A DNA stretch of 64,000 nucleotides from an uncultured Ruminococcus sp. (GCA_947624255.1 CANQJO010000004.1:62001-126000), one strand, 5' to 3'. Shown: positions 31,162 to 41,500, counted from the stretch's first letter. Notes: a model not told the origin generated them from the sequence alone. Translations and numbers: made by a program.

Positions 31162-34065
31162 TTATTTATCCGCCTTAAAGGCAAAGCGTACAAAATTATA
31201 GATATGTGCATGGATACTGTTGTCACCGTGATATCCGTTCTGATAATAGTGCCAGATATGCGGAACATTGTTTTTGTTGAAATTGTTATGATAGCCATCA
31301 GGAGTTGAATATACCACCGTGTCATTTCCTCCGGCAGTTATATATATAAGTGACGGAGCTGATTCTTCCGAATCAAATTTCCAAGCACCTGTTGCTCCCG
31401 GCGCAGGACAGATAGCTCCAACATATCCGAAAAGGTCAGGATGCTTCATGCCTATATTGAGAGACTCTCTGCCTCCCATTGAAAAACCTGTTATAGCTGT
31501 GTTTGCTTTACCGGTCTTGACACTGTACTCCTTTTCTATCAGAGGCATAAGCTCAGTGGTAAGAACTGTATCAAAGTTATCATACGCTACATTATTGGCA
31601 TCATCCATAGCACTACAGTCATTCTGTGTCTGACTTGAGTAGATGTACGGGAAAACGACTATCATTTCCTCGGCAGCGCCCTCTGCAATAGCATTGCCAA
31701 TAATCTGCTTTGTGTACATCGTGCCATTGCCCTCAATTATCATTCTGTCCTGATTTTCCCAATAGCCGTGCATCACATACATAACGGGATACTTTTTATC
31801 CTCGGAATATCCTGCCGGAAGAAGAACATTATATTTCTTCTCACGTCCGCAGAATGCCGAATAGTAGCTTTTCTGTTCCAGTGTACCGTACTGAACACCG
31901 GCTTTCTCCTGCTTCGAGTCCTCTGTCTCATTCATGGCAAGGCTTGCCTCGGCTATAGGAGTATATTCAGAAATAGTTTTCATTTTTCCTGTAGAGGACT
32001 GCTCGCTCTTGATCGTTCCCTTTTTTAGCTCTTTTACCTCAGTAAGAAGGTATTTCTGAAGAGTCACGAGATCTGCAACATTTACTTCGCCGTCTGCATT
32101 TACATCAGAGGCAGCCTGTGATATATTGCTTATGAATTCGCCTTTAACGCAGGCAGATCTGAGAGCAACAAGGTCGAACGCATCTACTATACCGTTGAGA
32201 TCGGTATCTCCTGCAATAAAATCATCTTCATCAGGCAGATCGGGTATCTCCGGTGCGGGAGGTCCTTCAATAACTGTACCGGGAAGTGCGCCTATAGCTT
32301 CATCAATGTAAAAATTTTCGCTGCCCTCTTCGGTTTCGATGTATAACTGCAAATCAGTTGCATCTGCCGGGATAGTATATTCCTTATTCGCCAATTGGAC
32401 CCATGTACCGGGGATCGTCTCACCTTCAGCTATCTGATCATAGTGAGTTTCACCGTCTGAGCCGGTATACTGGAGCTTCATGAAAAATTTCGCGGAGGGT
32501 TCACCGTCAAAATAAGTAACACACGCACTGAAACTGAATGCCTCACCGGGTTTGAATACTTTTGAATTGAGTGACTTGTATGCGCCGTTCCATGCAGCAG
32601 TTCTCTCCTGAACGAGAAGAGCCTCTGCACCCTTGTTGAATGTACGTCCGCTTGTCATAACAGAGGCAGCGCCACGACCGCTCCAGTCGCAGGTGCTCTG
32701 TTCAAATTCATCGTGGAAGAAGTAGCCGTTTTCGTCAGGCTGCGAACCGGGAGTTACGCCGCTTCCCTCAAGAGAGACAACAAATGTAGAGACGCTCTGT
32801 GCAGGAAGAGATGCAAAGAATCCCGAACCGTCATTTTCAAGGTTTTCAGTAAGGGCAAGATTTTCATTCGCAGAAGTCCTGTACCTGTCAACATTGATGA
32901 TCTTCTCACCGCTGCCTATAGAGAAACTCTGCGTATACGTATCATTGCCTTTGTTTATGGCAACTATCGTTACCTGCTTGTTGTCATTTTTATATGCTGA
33001 CACGAGAACATTGCTTGCAGGCTGTTCGGTAGCAGCTATACGGATATCTCCCGGGCGGACCCACTTGGAGAATTGCGCCATGCTGTAGCCGCGCTTTGAG
33101 ATAGTGCCGTCCTCACTCATAGGACCGTAGCTTCTTCTTATATACCACCACACATAAGCACTCATGTTGCCTACAACAAGACCGTTGTGGATATTCTCTG
33201 CGACTTGTATTGCCTGTGACCAGATATTATTTGAATCAGCATCACTGTTTGGAACATATACTTCAGTCATCCAGATCTCCTTACCGGAGTTTTCAAGAGC
33301 AGGGAAATCCATTTGACTTCTTTGAGTGCCGTAGAAATGCGTACCGAAAAGATCGCAGTTTGCAAAAGCCTTGGAATTATCAAGTATCTTCTGATAGTAG
33401 TCCTTGTTGGTGTACTGGAAACTCTCGGGAGACATTACCTTTGCATTAGTGATCTGATCGGCATAATTTGCAAGAAAATCGGTAGTCTCATCAGATGACC
33501 ATGCAGTCCATTCAGAGGCGTAGTCAGGCTCGTTCTGAACTGATACGGAATAAAGATCAACGCCCTGATTTTTCATAAATCCCGCAAAATCGTTCAGATG
33601 CTTTGCGTATGCAGCATAATTTGATTTTGGAAGATGCTTCTTTCCGCCTCTTATTCCGCCTGAGCCGTTTTCCGCAAGATTAGCAGGCGGCTCCCACGGA
33701 GAGGCAAAGATCGTTGCCCCCTGCGACTGTGCATATTTAGCCGTTGCAACAGCTTTGCTCCACTGACTGCTGTCGGGATTGATAAACACTCGGAGTATTG
33801 TAAGACCAAGCTCGTTGTCACCGTTTCCGAAAGCGGTTTTCCGCTGAGCATCGCTAAGATCGGAACCCTGCCATTCGGGGAGATTGATACCTCCGAAACC
33901 TCTGATAGTCTGATACTCCGTTGTTGTGTCGATCACAACATTGTCAGCAGCAAATGCTTCCAATCTGCTGTTTTCCTTCTCCGGATAAACAGCGATCCCT
34001 GCCATCAGCATAGCCGAAGCAGTGACAGCGGACAGCATTCTGCCGATAACTGATTTGAATTTCAT
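31162..34065 (-). CDS. modular xylan-degrading enzyme: signal peptide-GH30-CBM22-like-dockerin-CE1 esterase
   Basis: GH30 acid/base SVQNEPDYASEW and nucleophile WMTEVY; CBM22-like module GYFFHDEFEQSTCDWSGRGAASV...; dockerin GDTDLNGIVDAFDLVALRSA...DVNADGEVNVADLVTLQKYLL; CE1 serine GFSMGG; RBS GAGGTGATG before ATG 34065. Confidence 0.9.
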   Translation of the reverse strand: MKFKSVIGRMLSAVTASAMLMAGIAVYPEKENSRLEAFAADNVVIDTTTEYQTIRGFGGINLPEWQGSDLSDAQRKTAFGNGDNELGLTILRVFINPDSSQWSKAVATAKYAQSQGATIFASPWEPPANLAENGSGGIRGGKKHLPKSNYAAYAKHLNDFAGFMKNQGVDLYSVSVQNEPDYASEWTAWSSDETTDFLANYADQITNAKVMSPESFQYTNKDYYQKILDNSKAFANCDLFGTHFYGTQRSQMDFPALENSGKEIWMTEVYVPNSDADSNNIWSQAIQVAENIHNGLVVGNMSAYVWWYIRRSYGPMSEDGTISKRGYSMAQFSKWVRPGDIRIAATEQPASNVLVSAYKNDNKQVTIVAINKGNDTYTQSFSIGSGEKIINVDRYRTSANENLALTENLENDGSGFFASLPAQSVSTFVVSLEGSGVTPGSQPDENGYFFHDEFEQSTCDWSGRGAASVMTSGRTFNKGAEALLVQERTAAWNGAYKSLNSKVFKPGEAFSFSACVTYFDGEPSAKFFMKLQYTGSDGETHYDQIAEGETIPGTWVQLANKEYTIPADATDLQLYIETEEGSENFYIDEAIGALPGTVIEGPPAPEIPDLPDEDDFIAGDTDLNGIVDAFDLVALRSACVKGEFISNISQAASDVNADGEVNVADLVTLQKYLLTEVKELKKGTIKSEQSSTGKMKTISEYTPIAEASLAMNETEDSKQEKAGVQYGTLEQKSYYSAFCGREKKYNVLLPAGYSEDKKYPVMYVMHGYWENQDRMIIEGNGTMYTKQIIGNAIAEGAAEEMIVVFPYIYSSQTQNDCSAMDDANNVAYDNFDTVLTTELMPLIEKEYSVKTGKANTAITGFSMGGRESLNIGMKHPDLFGYVGAICPAPGATGAWKFDSEESAPSLIYITAGGNDTVVYSTPDGYHNNFNKNNVPHIWHYYQNGYHGDNSIHAHIYNFVRFAFKADK

Positions 34066-34113
34066 ACAGATCATCACCTCGTTAATTTTTTTAATATGCA
34101 TTAATTGTTGATA

Positions 34114-34875
34114 TTATGAAAAAGCCTGCGTAAATGCCTTTGTCAGAGCCAAAACAAATCCAAGCCTCCATTCGCCGTTTATTTTCAGCATACAAACATA
34201 ATTATCATTTTCGGAATCATTTTCAGTTTTTACAATGTAGGCGGCTTCTATTTTTAAGTTGTCGTAAAACTCAGCACTCTCCGGTTCATTTTCTAAGTTT
34301 TCTTTTAATGTTTGAATAAAAGAATTATATGAATTTAATTCACTGTCTGATTTTTCAACTGAAACAAGATTTATTTTTAATTCGTCCTCACCAAAAAGGT
34401 CACCAAATTCACCGCAGAAATCCTCAAAATTCGTGCCTTCTGTATTATCTAAATCATAAAACAGTCCAAAATCAGTATAACGGTATATACCATCATAATC
34501 ACCCTTGTTCAATGCGTCAACAGCCTTTTGCGCTATCTCAAATACTTCATTTTCCTCTATTTTTTCAGGTATTGAATTATGAGTCTCAGTTACTTCTTCA
34601 GTAGCTTTTTCGGTAGTTACCTCTGTTGCCTTTTCAGTCGTTATTTGCGTTGTTTTTTCAGTAGCTGATGTGGCTGTCTCAGATTTTTCCTCTGATGTTG
34701 TTTTTTCTGTTTTGCTTTCATCAGAACTTGATGACTCTTCGGTTTCCTGTTCTTCTGAGGTTGAGATTGAAGAACTGTCAGATAATTTTTTCTCTGAACT
34801 TCCGCAACCTACAAAAGCACATGAAGAAAATAGAACACCGCTGAGCATTAGAGCGATAATTTGGTTTATTTTCAT
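34114..34875 (-). CDS. putative lipoprotein with Ser/Thr/Glu-rich linker
   Basis: MKINQIIALMLSGVLFSSCAFVGCGSSEKK lipobox; TTEKATEVTTEKATEEVTE linker; directly upstream of the GH30-CE1 gene on the same strand. Confidence 0.75.
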   Translation of the reverse strand: MKINQIIALMLSGVLFSSCAFVGCGSSEKKLSDSSSISTSEEQETEESSSSDESKTEKTTSEEKSETATSATEKTTQITTEKATEVTTEKATEEVTETHNSIPEKIEENEVFEIAQKAVDALNKGDYDGIYRYTDFGLFYDLDNTEGTNFEDFCGEFGDLFGEDELKINLVSVEKSDSELNSYNSFIQTLKENLENEPESAEFYDNLKIEAAYIVKTENDSENDNYVCMLKINGEWRLGFVLALTKAFTQAFS

Positions 34876-35108
34876 ACTAACCTCCCCAAAAAACATATTC
34901 TGTCAATTCTGTTTATAATTATTATAAATTATCCACAAAAAATTCACAACCCATAATATGCAGAAAAGGTGGACTTTTTAAAGATTTTACGATCCGTAAT
35001 TATGATGACGTGCAGAAATTTTGTCTGTCAATGCAAATGACGAAGGAATACCGGTCTGTCGGCACATCCGCCGGACATGGCTTGTGCAGCTTCGCCTATA
35101 AAAATTGC

Positions 35109-37109
35109 TTATTCATTATTTTCAGTGACAAACTGACTCTCATGTTTTGTGAAGAAGTCAGTTCTCGGCGGAAGAAATTTCAGCTTATGAGATGCTCCGG
35201 TAAAATAATTCAACGGCTCTAAGATAGTATCCCACGACCATATACGCTCATCGACCTGCAAATATTCACGCAGTTTTTCCGTTCCGAACGGTGCCATAGG
35301 ATGAAGCAGCACTCCGGCTATTCTGATAATGTAAAACAGATTCGCAAGAGACTGCGCAAGCTGCTCCTTGTCGGGATTTTCGGCTGCGATAACTCTTGAC
35401 ATATATTTACTGCCGTTCCTGATATAGCTGTCAAGAACGTAGGTACACCGGTGAAATTCAAATTTTGCCATGTGACGCTCATACTCCAAAACAGCCTTTT
35501 CAGCCTCGTTGATGAATTTTTCCTCCGGCTTGCGATCGGGCATAATGCCGTCAAACTCCTTCTGCGTTGTATAAAATGCAGTGCGTATCATGCGGTTATA
35601 CACATTTGACAGCAGAAGTCCGTCCTTTACAACGGGATCGGTATCTTCAGCCTTGGCATCAGGGTTATACGACTTTGGCATGAAACTCACCGAACGCTGT
35701 CCCAGTCCGAGACCAAGCCAGTGCATACGGAGCTGTTCGGGAGTGTAGTGATCGAGGAGCTCATCTGCCATGGGAGGCTTTACCTCGCCGGAGCTTGATG
35801 CCTTTTTGTCAAGGAAAAGTATATGGTGATTCGCTACGATCACCGGCATCTGAAGCTCTCCCTCCGGCGGATCAGAGGTTTTTTCGTCAGACTCCTGCTG
35901 AGCCATCCACATTGCAGGTTCAGCAATCCCATAGAAATAGATATTGTCCTGACCAATGAACTGGTATACGCCGGCTTCTTTACTGCACCAGTATTTTTTC
36001 CAGTCATCGGGAGCTCCGCCGATCTGTTCGAGATATGTTTTAGTGAATGAGATAGGTGCCCAGAGCGATTCGGGCCATACCCAGACAGTCAGTCCTCCCT
36101 CACCGTCAAGCACAGGAGCAGGAACTCCCCATTCAATATTTCCGGTAAGACGGAAAGGAACGAGCGTTTTTCCCGTACGGTAGCGTATGCCGTTCTGAGT
36201 GAGTATGCGGCAAGCTTCGTCACAGTCTGAGAGTTTATCAAACTCTATGGTAAACGACGGCTTTTTCTTTTCTTCAAGATATCTGTGCTCCGGCATTGAG
36301 GCTCTGAGAGTGTTGTATTTTTCTTCATATTCACGCTTTACGTATATTGCCGGAGGTTTCAAGAATTCCGAGATCGTCTTATGAACTACAGGGCGTATAT
36401 CCTTGCGTTTACGAAGCTCCTCCGTCCATTCCAGCATAAGCTTTTCATAGTCACGCAGCTTGAAATACCAGTTTGTCACAGGTCTCATAGACGGAGTTTC
36501 TCCGGTAAGAGTGCTCACAGGATTCAGAAGATTTTCCGGCATATACTGATGACCGAGATCACACTCGTCCGCATATCCTTTTTCGGAGGTACAGCCTTCA
36601 ACGGGACATTTTCCGATCACCTGACGGCCGTTCAGAAACACCTTCGCCTTTTCGTCATAGAACTGCATTGTTGAGATCTTTTCAAGCTGTCCCTTTTTGT
36701 AAAGAGAGCTGATGAACCAATCAGTGACCTCTGCGTGTATCTCCTTGGAGCGTCCCAGTCCCGATGCGGCAAACAGGTTCAGAGAGATACCGTATTTATC
36801 AAGAGTCTCTTTCTGCTTGTCATGATTTTGCCGGACAAAATCCTCCGGACTGCCGGAAAATTCGCCGTTTTCCACTTTGACTCTCCAGCTCTCGGCAATA
36901 GGAGAACCGTAGCAGTCTGTACCGCAGACGAAAATAACGTTATCCTTTCCGATCCTGTCACGAAGAAAGCGTGCATATGTGTCGGCAAATACGAACATAC
37001 CACCCACATGACCAAAGTGCAGCTCCTTGTTGCCGTAGGGCATTCCGCCTGTGATAACGGCTCGTTTGGGAAATTCCGGACGTGGTATTTCAAAATTCTT
37101 ATCAGACAT
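35109..37109 (-). CDS. metG: divergent methionyl-tRNA synthetase
   Basis: MPYGNKELHFGHVGGMFVFADTYARFLRDRIGKDNVIFVCGTDCYGSPIAE; Zn-knuckle region CPVEGCTSEKGYADECDLGH; WGVPAPV. Confidence 0.88.
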   Translation of the reverse strand: MSDKNFEIPRPEFPKRAVITGGMPYGNKELHFGHVGGMFVFADTYARFLRDRIGKDNVIFVCGTDCYGSPIAESWRVKVENGEFSGSPEDFVRQNHDKQKETLDKYGISLNLFAASGLGRSKEIHAEVTDWFISSLYKKGQLEKISTMQFYDEKAKVFLNGRQVIGKCPVEGCTSEKGYADECDLGHQYMPENLLNPVSTLTGETPSMRPVTNWYFKLRDYEKLMLEWTEELRKRKDIRPVVHKTISEFLKPPAIYVKREYEEKYNTLRASMPEHRYLEEKKKPSFTIEFDKLSDCDEACRILTQNGIRYRTGKTLVPFRLTGNIEWGVPAPVLDGEGGLTVWVWPESLWAPISFTKTYLEQIGGAPDDWKKYWCSKEAGVYQFIGQDNIYFYGIAEPAMWMAQQESDEKTSDPPEGELQMPVIVANHHILFLDKKASSSGEVKPPMADELLDHYTPEQLRMHWLGLGLGQRSVSFMPKSYNPDAKAEDTDPVVKDGLLLSNVYNRMIRTAFYTTQKEFDGIMPDRKPEEKFINEAEKAVLEYERHMAKFEFHRCTYVLDSYIRNGSKYMSRVIAAENPDKEQLAQSLANLFYIIRIAGVLLHPMAPFGTEKLREYLQVDERIWSWDTILEPLNYFTGASHKLKFLPPRTDFFTKHESQFVTENNE

Positions 37110-37127
37110 AATATCAATCCTTTCGGC

Positions 37128-38768
37128 TTATTTCCACATATCAAGTCTCATACGGACTGTTTCCTCACCAAGAACATGACTGACCTCCCGGATATCGGGA
37201 GCATTTGCACGTCCGGTAAGAGCTATCCTCAGCATATTTGTAATGTGGACTATACTGCCCTTATATTGATCGGGATTTTTCTTGAAATCCTTTGGTTTTA
37301 CGGCAAATCCGAGTTTTTCTGTTATCGCCTTTACCTTATCGAACCATACTGCCTGATCGTCATCGTGGCAATAGCTTTCGATATACTTGGCAAAAAAAGC
37401 TTTCCGAAGTGCCTCATCGCTGCACTGTTCGGACATTTCATCACAGAGCGTGAACGTTTCATCATAATAGAAGCTCATGAAATCACACGCCTGTTTCCAC
37501 GATTCTATATCCTTACGCGGCTTTGCAGCATTTCTTCCAACGTTGATGGCAGCAAGTGTTTTCTCAGGATATTTTGTGATAAGTCCGGCAAATTTCTCAT
37601 TGTACTGCCTGCACCAGCCGAGCCATTCGTCATATATGCGCTGTGCGGACATTCTGCCGATAACGTCTTTTGAAATACTTTTCAGCTTGTCCATATCAAC
37701 AAGTGCTCCCGAGATCGACATCTCCTTGAACGAATACGGAAACTCTCTGTAATCAGCTTCCGGATGAGCGATTCGCCACTCCTCATAATTGGAGTTCAGA
37801 AGTGTTAGCAGGAATTCCCAAACTGCATCGGGACTTATCCCCTCCTGCTGATAATATGACAGTGCAAGTTCGGGATCTTTTCTCTTTGACAGTTTCCTCT
37901 TTCCGCCGTTTTCGAGCTTCATGAGAGTTGCCGTGTGGCAGTATATGGGAGCTTTCCAGCCGAGTGCGTTGAACAGTTCGATATGCATGGGCAGAGAGGA
38001 TATCCACTCCTCTCCCCTTATCACGTGCGTTGAACGCATGAGATGATCGTCAACAACATGGGCAAAATGATATGTCGGGATACCGTCACTTTTCAGCAAA
38101 ACAAAATCCATATTGTTTCCGGGCATTTCAAGCCTGCCCCTGACAGCGTCCTCAACGGAGATATACTCATCGGTCATAACTCCTCTGTAACGAAGTACCC
38201 ACTCCATTCCGGCATCTATGTTCTCCTTTATCTGTTCAATGGTGAGACTGCGGCTCTTTTCAGCATATTTTCCGTAGATACCGGGGTTTTCCTTATTTGC
38301 GGTCTGCTGCTCACGGATAGCATTTATCTCATCTTCCGTGAGGAAGCATGGATATGCAAGTCCCTCCCGGACCAGCTTTTTAGCAAAAACATGATATATC
38401 TCCCGACGCCGGCTCTGCCGATACGGACCGTATATGCCGTTATCTCCGTCGGCAGCAGCTCCCTCGTCAAAAGAAACGCCGAAATAGTTCATAGCTCTTA
38501 TGAGTGTCTCAACTGCTCCCTCGACCTCACGCTTGCTGTCAGTATCTTCAATGCGCAGATAAAACACACCTCCCGACTGATGAGCGATCCGCTCACCTAT
38601 AACGGCATTATACAGGTTGCCGAGATGTACGAATCCGGTAGGACTGGGACCAATGCGGGTTACACAGGCGTTTTCGGGAAGTGTACGCACCGGAAACCTT
38701 GCCTCGATCTCTTCGGGAGTTGATGTGCTTTTGGGAAAAAGAAGTTCTGCAAGCTTAGAAAAATCCAT
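37128..38768 (-). CDS. gltX: glutamyl-tRNA synthetase
   Basis: TRIGPSPTGFVHLGNLYNAVIGE, YLRIEDTDSKRE, GGKRKLSKRKDP. Confidence 0.95.
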   Translation of the reverse strand: MDFSKLAELLFPKSTSTPEEIEARFPVRTLPENACVTRIGPSPTGFVHLGNLYNAVIGERIAHQSGGVFYLRIEDTDSKREVEGAVETLIRAMNYFGVSFDEGAAADGDNGIYGPYRQSRRREIYHVFAKKLVREGLAYPCFLTEDEINAIREQQTANKENPGIYGKYAEKSRSLTIEQIKENIDAGMEWVLRYRGVMTDEYISVEDAVRGRLEMPGNNMDFVLLKSDGIPTYHFAHVVDDHLMRSTHVIRGEEWISSLPMHIELFNALGWKAPIYCHTATLMKLENGGKRKLSKRKDPELALSYYQQEGISPDAVWEFLLTLLNSNYEEWRIAHPEADYREFPYSFKEMSISGALVDMDKLKSISKDVIGRMSAQRIYDEWLGWCRQYNEKFAGLITKYPEKTLAAINVGRNAAKPRKDIESWKQACDFMSFYYDETFTLCDEMSEQCSDEALRKAFFAKYIESYCHDDDQAVWFDKVKAITEKLGFAVKPKDFKKNPDQYKGSIVHITNMLRIALTGRANAPDIREVSHVLGEETVRMRLDMWK

Positions 38769-38852
38769 ATATTACCACCTTTTGAAGCTATGGCAGCATC
38801 GCACGCCGTCAGACCGGCTTTTGCGGTACTGCCTGATATTTATTTTAATGTT

Positions 38853-38881
38853 ATTATATCATAAAAGCCTTTTTTTGTCAA
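38853..38881 (-). promoter_or_regulatory. promoter for gltX-metG (TTGACA-17-TATAAT)
   Basis: Reverse strand: TTGACA 38881-38876, TATAAT 38858-38853. Confidence 0.72.
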
Positions 38882-38929
38882 TATTAAAGGCAACCTCTAA
38901 AGTAAAAAAATTGCACAATAGAATTTTAC

Positions 38930-38958
38930 TTGACAAAACAACGATCATGTGATATACT
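38930..38958 (+). promoter_or_regulatory. promoter for the aldolase gene (TTGACA-17-TATACT)
   Basis: TTGACA 38930-38935, TATACT 38953-38958. Confidence 0.75.
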
Positions 38959-39010
38959 ATATGTTGGATTTCGCTTTAAAGTTTTACAGTCATGAAAGGA
39001 AATGATATTT

Positions 39011-39985
39011 ATGAAAGAGATCTCTAAACTGCTGGATTTCAGACCGGATATAAAAGTCATTGACGCTACTCTCCGTGACGGCGGTCTGGTAAACGATTTC
39101 TACTTCACCGATGAGTTCGTTAAAGAGCTCTACAAAGCAAATCTCCGTGCCGGTGTTGACTATATGGAGTTCGGATATAAAGCAGATCGTGAAATGTTTG
39201 ACGAAAATAAATTCGGTCCGTGTAAATTCTGTGATGATGACTATATTCGCTCCATCGTCGGTAATAACGAAACAGATCTGAAGATAGCCGTGATGGCTGA
39301 TGTGGGACGCTGCAACTATAAACAGGATATCCGTGAGCGCAGTGAAAGTCCCATTGATCTTATCCGTGTGGCAACATATCTTCACACTATCCCTACCGCC
39401 GTTGATATGATCGAGGACGCAAAAAATAAGGGTTATGAGGTAAGCTGCAATATCATGGCGATCTCAAATGCTCAGGAATCCGATATGAAGGTCGCTCTTG
39501 ATATTCTCGGAAAATCACCCGTTGATGTTTTCTATATCGTTGACAGCTTCGGTGCGCTCTATCCGGAACAGATCGCACGCATTGCCGCACTCTACGGTGA
39601 ATATGCCGCTAAATACGGCAAAAAAGTGGGTATTCATGCTCATAATAACCAGCAGCTCGCTTTTGCTAATACTATTGAGGCTGTAGGAGACGGCGTTGAT
39701 TGGCTCGATGCTACATATTCAGCTATGGGACGTGGTGCAGGAAACTGCGCTATGGAGCTTCTGCTCGGATTCCTCAAAAATCCGAAATATAACGTTTATC
39801 CCGTTATACAATTCATCGACACGTATATGTCCGCTCTCAAAAAGGATGGAGTTGTATGGGGATATGATCTGCAATACCTGATGACAGGTCTGCTGAATCA
39901 GCATCCCAGAACAGCTATACAGTTCACTAAGGAAAACCGCAGCGACTATGCTGAATTCTACAAGGAGATCATCGCTCAGGATTAG
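39011..39985 (+). CDS. HMGL/DRE-TIM family aldolase (4-hydroxy-2-oxovalerate aldolase-like)
   Basis: VIDATLRDGGLVNDFYF, VGIHAHNNQQLAFANTIEAVGDGVDWLDATYSAMGRGAGN; GAAAGGA RBS favours ATG 39011 over 39002. Confidence 0.85.
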   Translation: MKEISKLLDFRPDIKVIDATLRDGGLVNDFYFTDEFVKELYKANLRAGVDYMEFGYKADREMFDENKFGPCKFCDDDYIRSIVGNNETDLKIAVMADVGRCNYKQDIRERSESPIDLIRVATYLHTIPTAVDMIEDAKNKGYEVSCNIMAISNAQESDMKVALDILGKSPVDVFYIVDSFGALYPEQIARIAALYGEYAAKYGKKVGIHAHNNQQLAFANTIEAVGDGVDWLDATYSAMGRGAGNCAMELLLGFLKNPKYNVYPVIQFIDTYMSALKKDGVVWGYDLQYLMTGLLNQHPRTAIQFTKENRSDYAEFYKEIIAQD

Positions 39986-40062
39986 TGAGCACATTTTAAA
40001 ACTCCGATTTTTTCAGAGATCGGTACAGGATATGCATTTTTCCAACTTGTAATACTGCTCAT

Positions 40063-40096
40063 AAAAAATCCGATAGATCGATCTATCGGATTTTTT
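40063..40096. terminator. 34-bp perfectly palindromic bidirectional terminator
   Basis: AAAAAATCCGATAGATCGATCTATCGGATTTTTT between convergent genes. Confidence 0.85.
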
Positions 40097-40114
40097 GGAA
40101 TATTTGGAGTATTT

Positions 40115-41500
40115 TTACCTTTCAGCAACAGGCGATAATTTATGACGGTGTTTTGTTTTTTCTCCGGATCGGAGGTATTTGCCGAGAATTATCTCAAAGG
40201 CTGCAAAATTCAGAGATACTGCACCGATCCATGCAAAAACATCTGCCCATGCCGTAGCTCTGAAACCAATGTGAGGTATCATGATGACGATAACGCCGAT
40301 CCTCATAGCCATTTCCACAATGCCGGAGATCATGGGGATAAGAGGTCTTCCCAGCCCCTGACAGCCGCTTCGGAAGACAAAGAGCAGATCAACAGCGAAG
40401 AGCATTGCTCCACAGATCGGGAGATACTGTGCAGCGATGCTTATCTGCTCGCTGCCGGAGAGCATCAATCCGGCGAGCCGTTCCGGGAAGAAAAACATTA
40501 CAGAGCCAAAGAGCATATAGGATACTATAGCAATACCGGCACACACGTGTGCGCCTTCACGGATACGCTCATATCGGCGGGCACCGTAATTCTGACCGGT
40601 AAAGGCAGACATAGTGAATCCGGCAGTGCAGGCAGGCTGCATGAAAAGATTGGTATAGCGGCTGCAAACAGAAAATGCCGAAGTATAGGCAACTCCCAGA
40701 CCATTAACGAAGTATTGGATCACCATGCAGCCCACAGCAGTGATGGAATTCATCAAAGCCATCGGAAGCCCGTTGGAGAACATTTCTAAGTACATACATG
40801 AGCAGTTTCTGAAATCATCGGCTGTAAGGTGCAGTATTTCTATTTTTCTGAGGCGGAGCCAACAAATGAATGCAGAGAGTATCTGTGCAAATACTGTAGC
40901 GATAGCAGCACCCTCAACACCGGTTTTCAGAACAAATATGCAGAAACAGTCAAGGATTATATTTGTTATGGTCGAGATTATTATAGCTATGAAAGGAGTT
41001 TTGCTGTCTCCGAGAGCACGCAGTATACATGAGCAGAGGTTATATGCTATAGTAGCGATAAGTCCGCCGAAGAGGATATATCCATAGGTGAGACTGTCAC
41101 TCATAAGCTCGGCATCTGTTTGGAGCAGTCCGAGAATTTCCCTCAAAAAAACCGTGCTCAGGAGCGTAAGTACAATTGCGATGATGAGACAGAGCTTTAC
41201 TGATGCAGCCGTGGCACGGCGAAGCCTTTGGTAGTCCTTTGCACCATAGCTCCGGGCAATGGAGACTGAAAAACCGTTTGCAAGTCCCATTGAGAAGCCT
41301 ATTACAAGGAATGTCAGTGAGGACATATTGCCCACTGCACCAAGTGCGTTATCTCCCAGACCTCTGCCTACGATGGCAGTATCAGCCATGTTATATATCT
41401 GCTGAAGCATATTTGTCATCAGCATAGGGAAGAAAAATCTCAGTATGAGGCTGCTTGTTCTGCCCTGTGTGAGATCATAAGTTTTCGACATAATGGTCAC
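40115..41500 (-). CDS. MATE family efflux transporter
   Basis: DLTQGRTSSLILRFFFPMLMTNMLQQIYNMADTAIVGRGLGDNALGAVGN; 461 aa, about 12 TM. Confidence 0.94.
   Translation of the reverse strand: MTIMSKTYDLTQGRTSSLILRFFFPMLMTNMLQQIYNMADTAIVGRGLGDNALGAVGNMSSLTFLVIGFSMGLANGFSVSIARSYGAKDYQRLRRATAASVKLCLIIAIVLTLLSTVFLREILGLLQTDAELMSDSLTYGYILFGGLIATIAYNLCSCILRALGDSKTPFIAIIISTITNIILDCFCIFVLKTGVEGAAIATVFAQILSAFICWLRLRKIEILHLTADDFRNCSCMYLEMFSNGLPMALMNSITAVGCMVIQYFVNGLGVAYTSAFSVCSRYTNLFMQPACTAGFTMSAFTGQNYGARRYERIREGAHVCAGIAIVSYMLFGSVMFFFPERLAGLMLSGSEQISIAAQYLPICGAMLFAVDLLFVFRSGCQGLGRPLIPMISGIVEMAMRIGVIVIMIPHIGFRATAWADVFAWIGAVSLNFAAFEIILGKYLRSGEKTKHRHKLSPVAER

Noticed and set aside
36735-37673. 312-aa plus-strand ORF opposite metG/gltX
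   Set aside because: Antisense to two tRNA synthetases; no recognisable domain, no promoter
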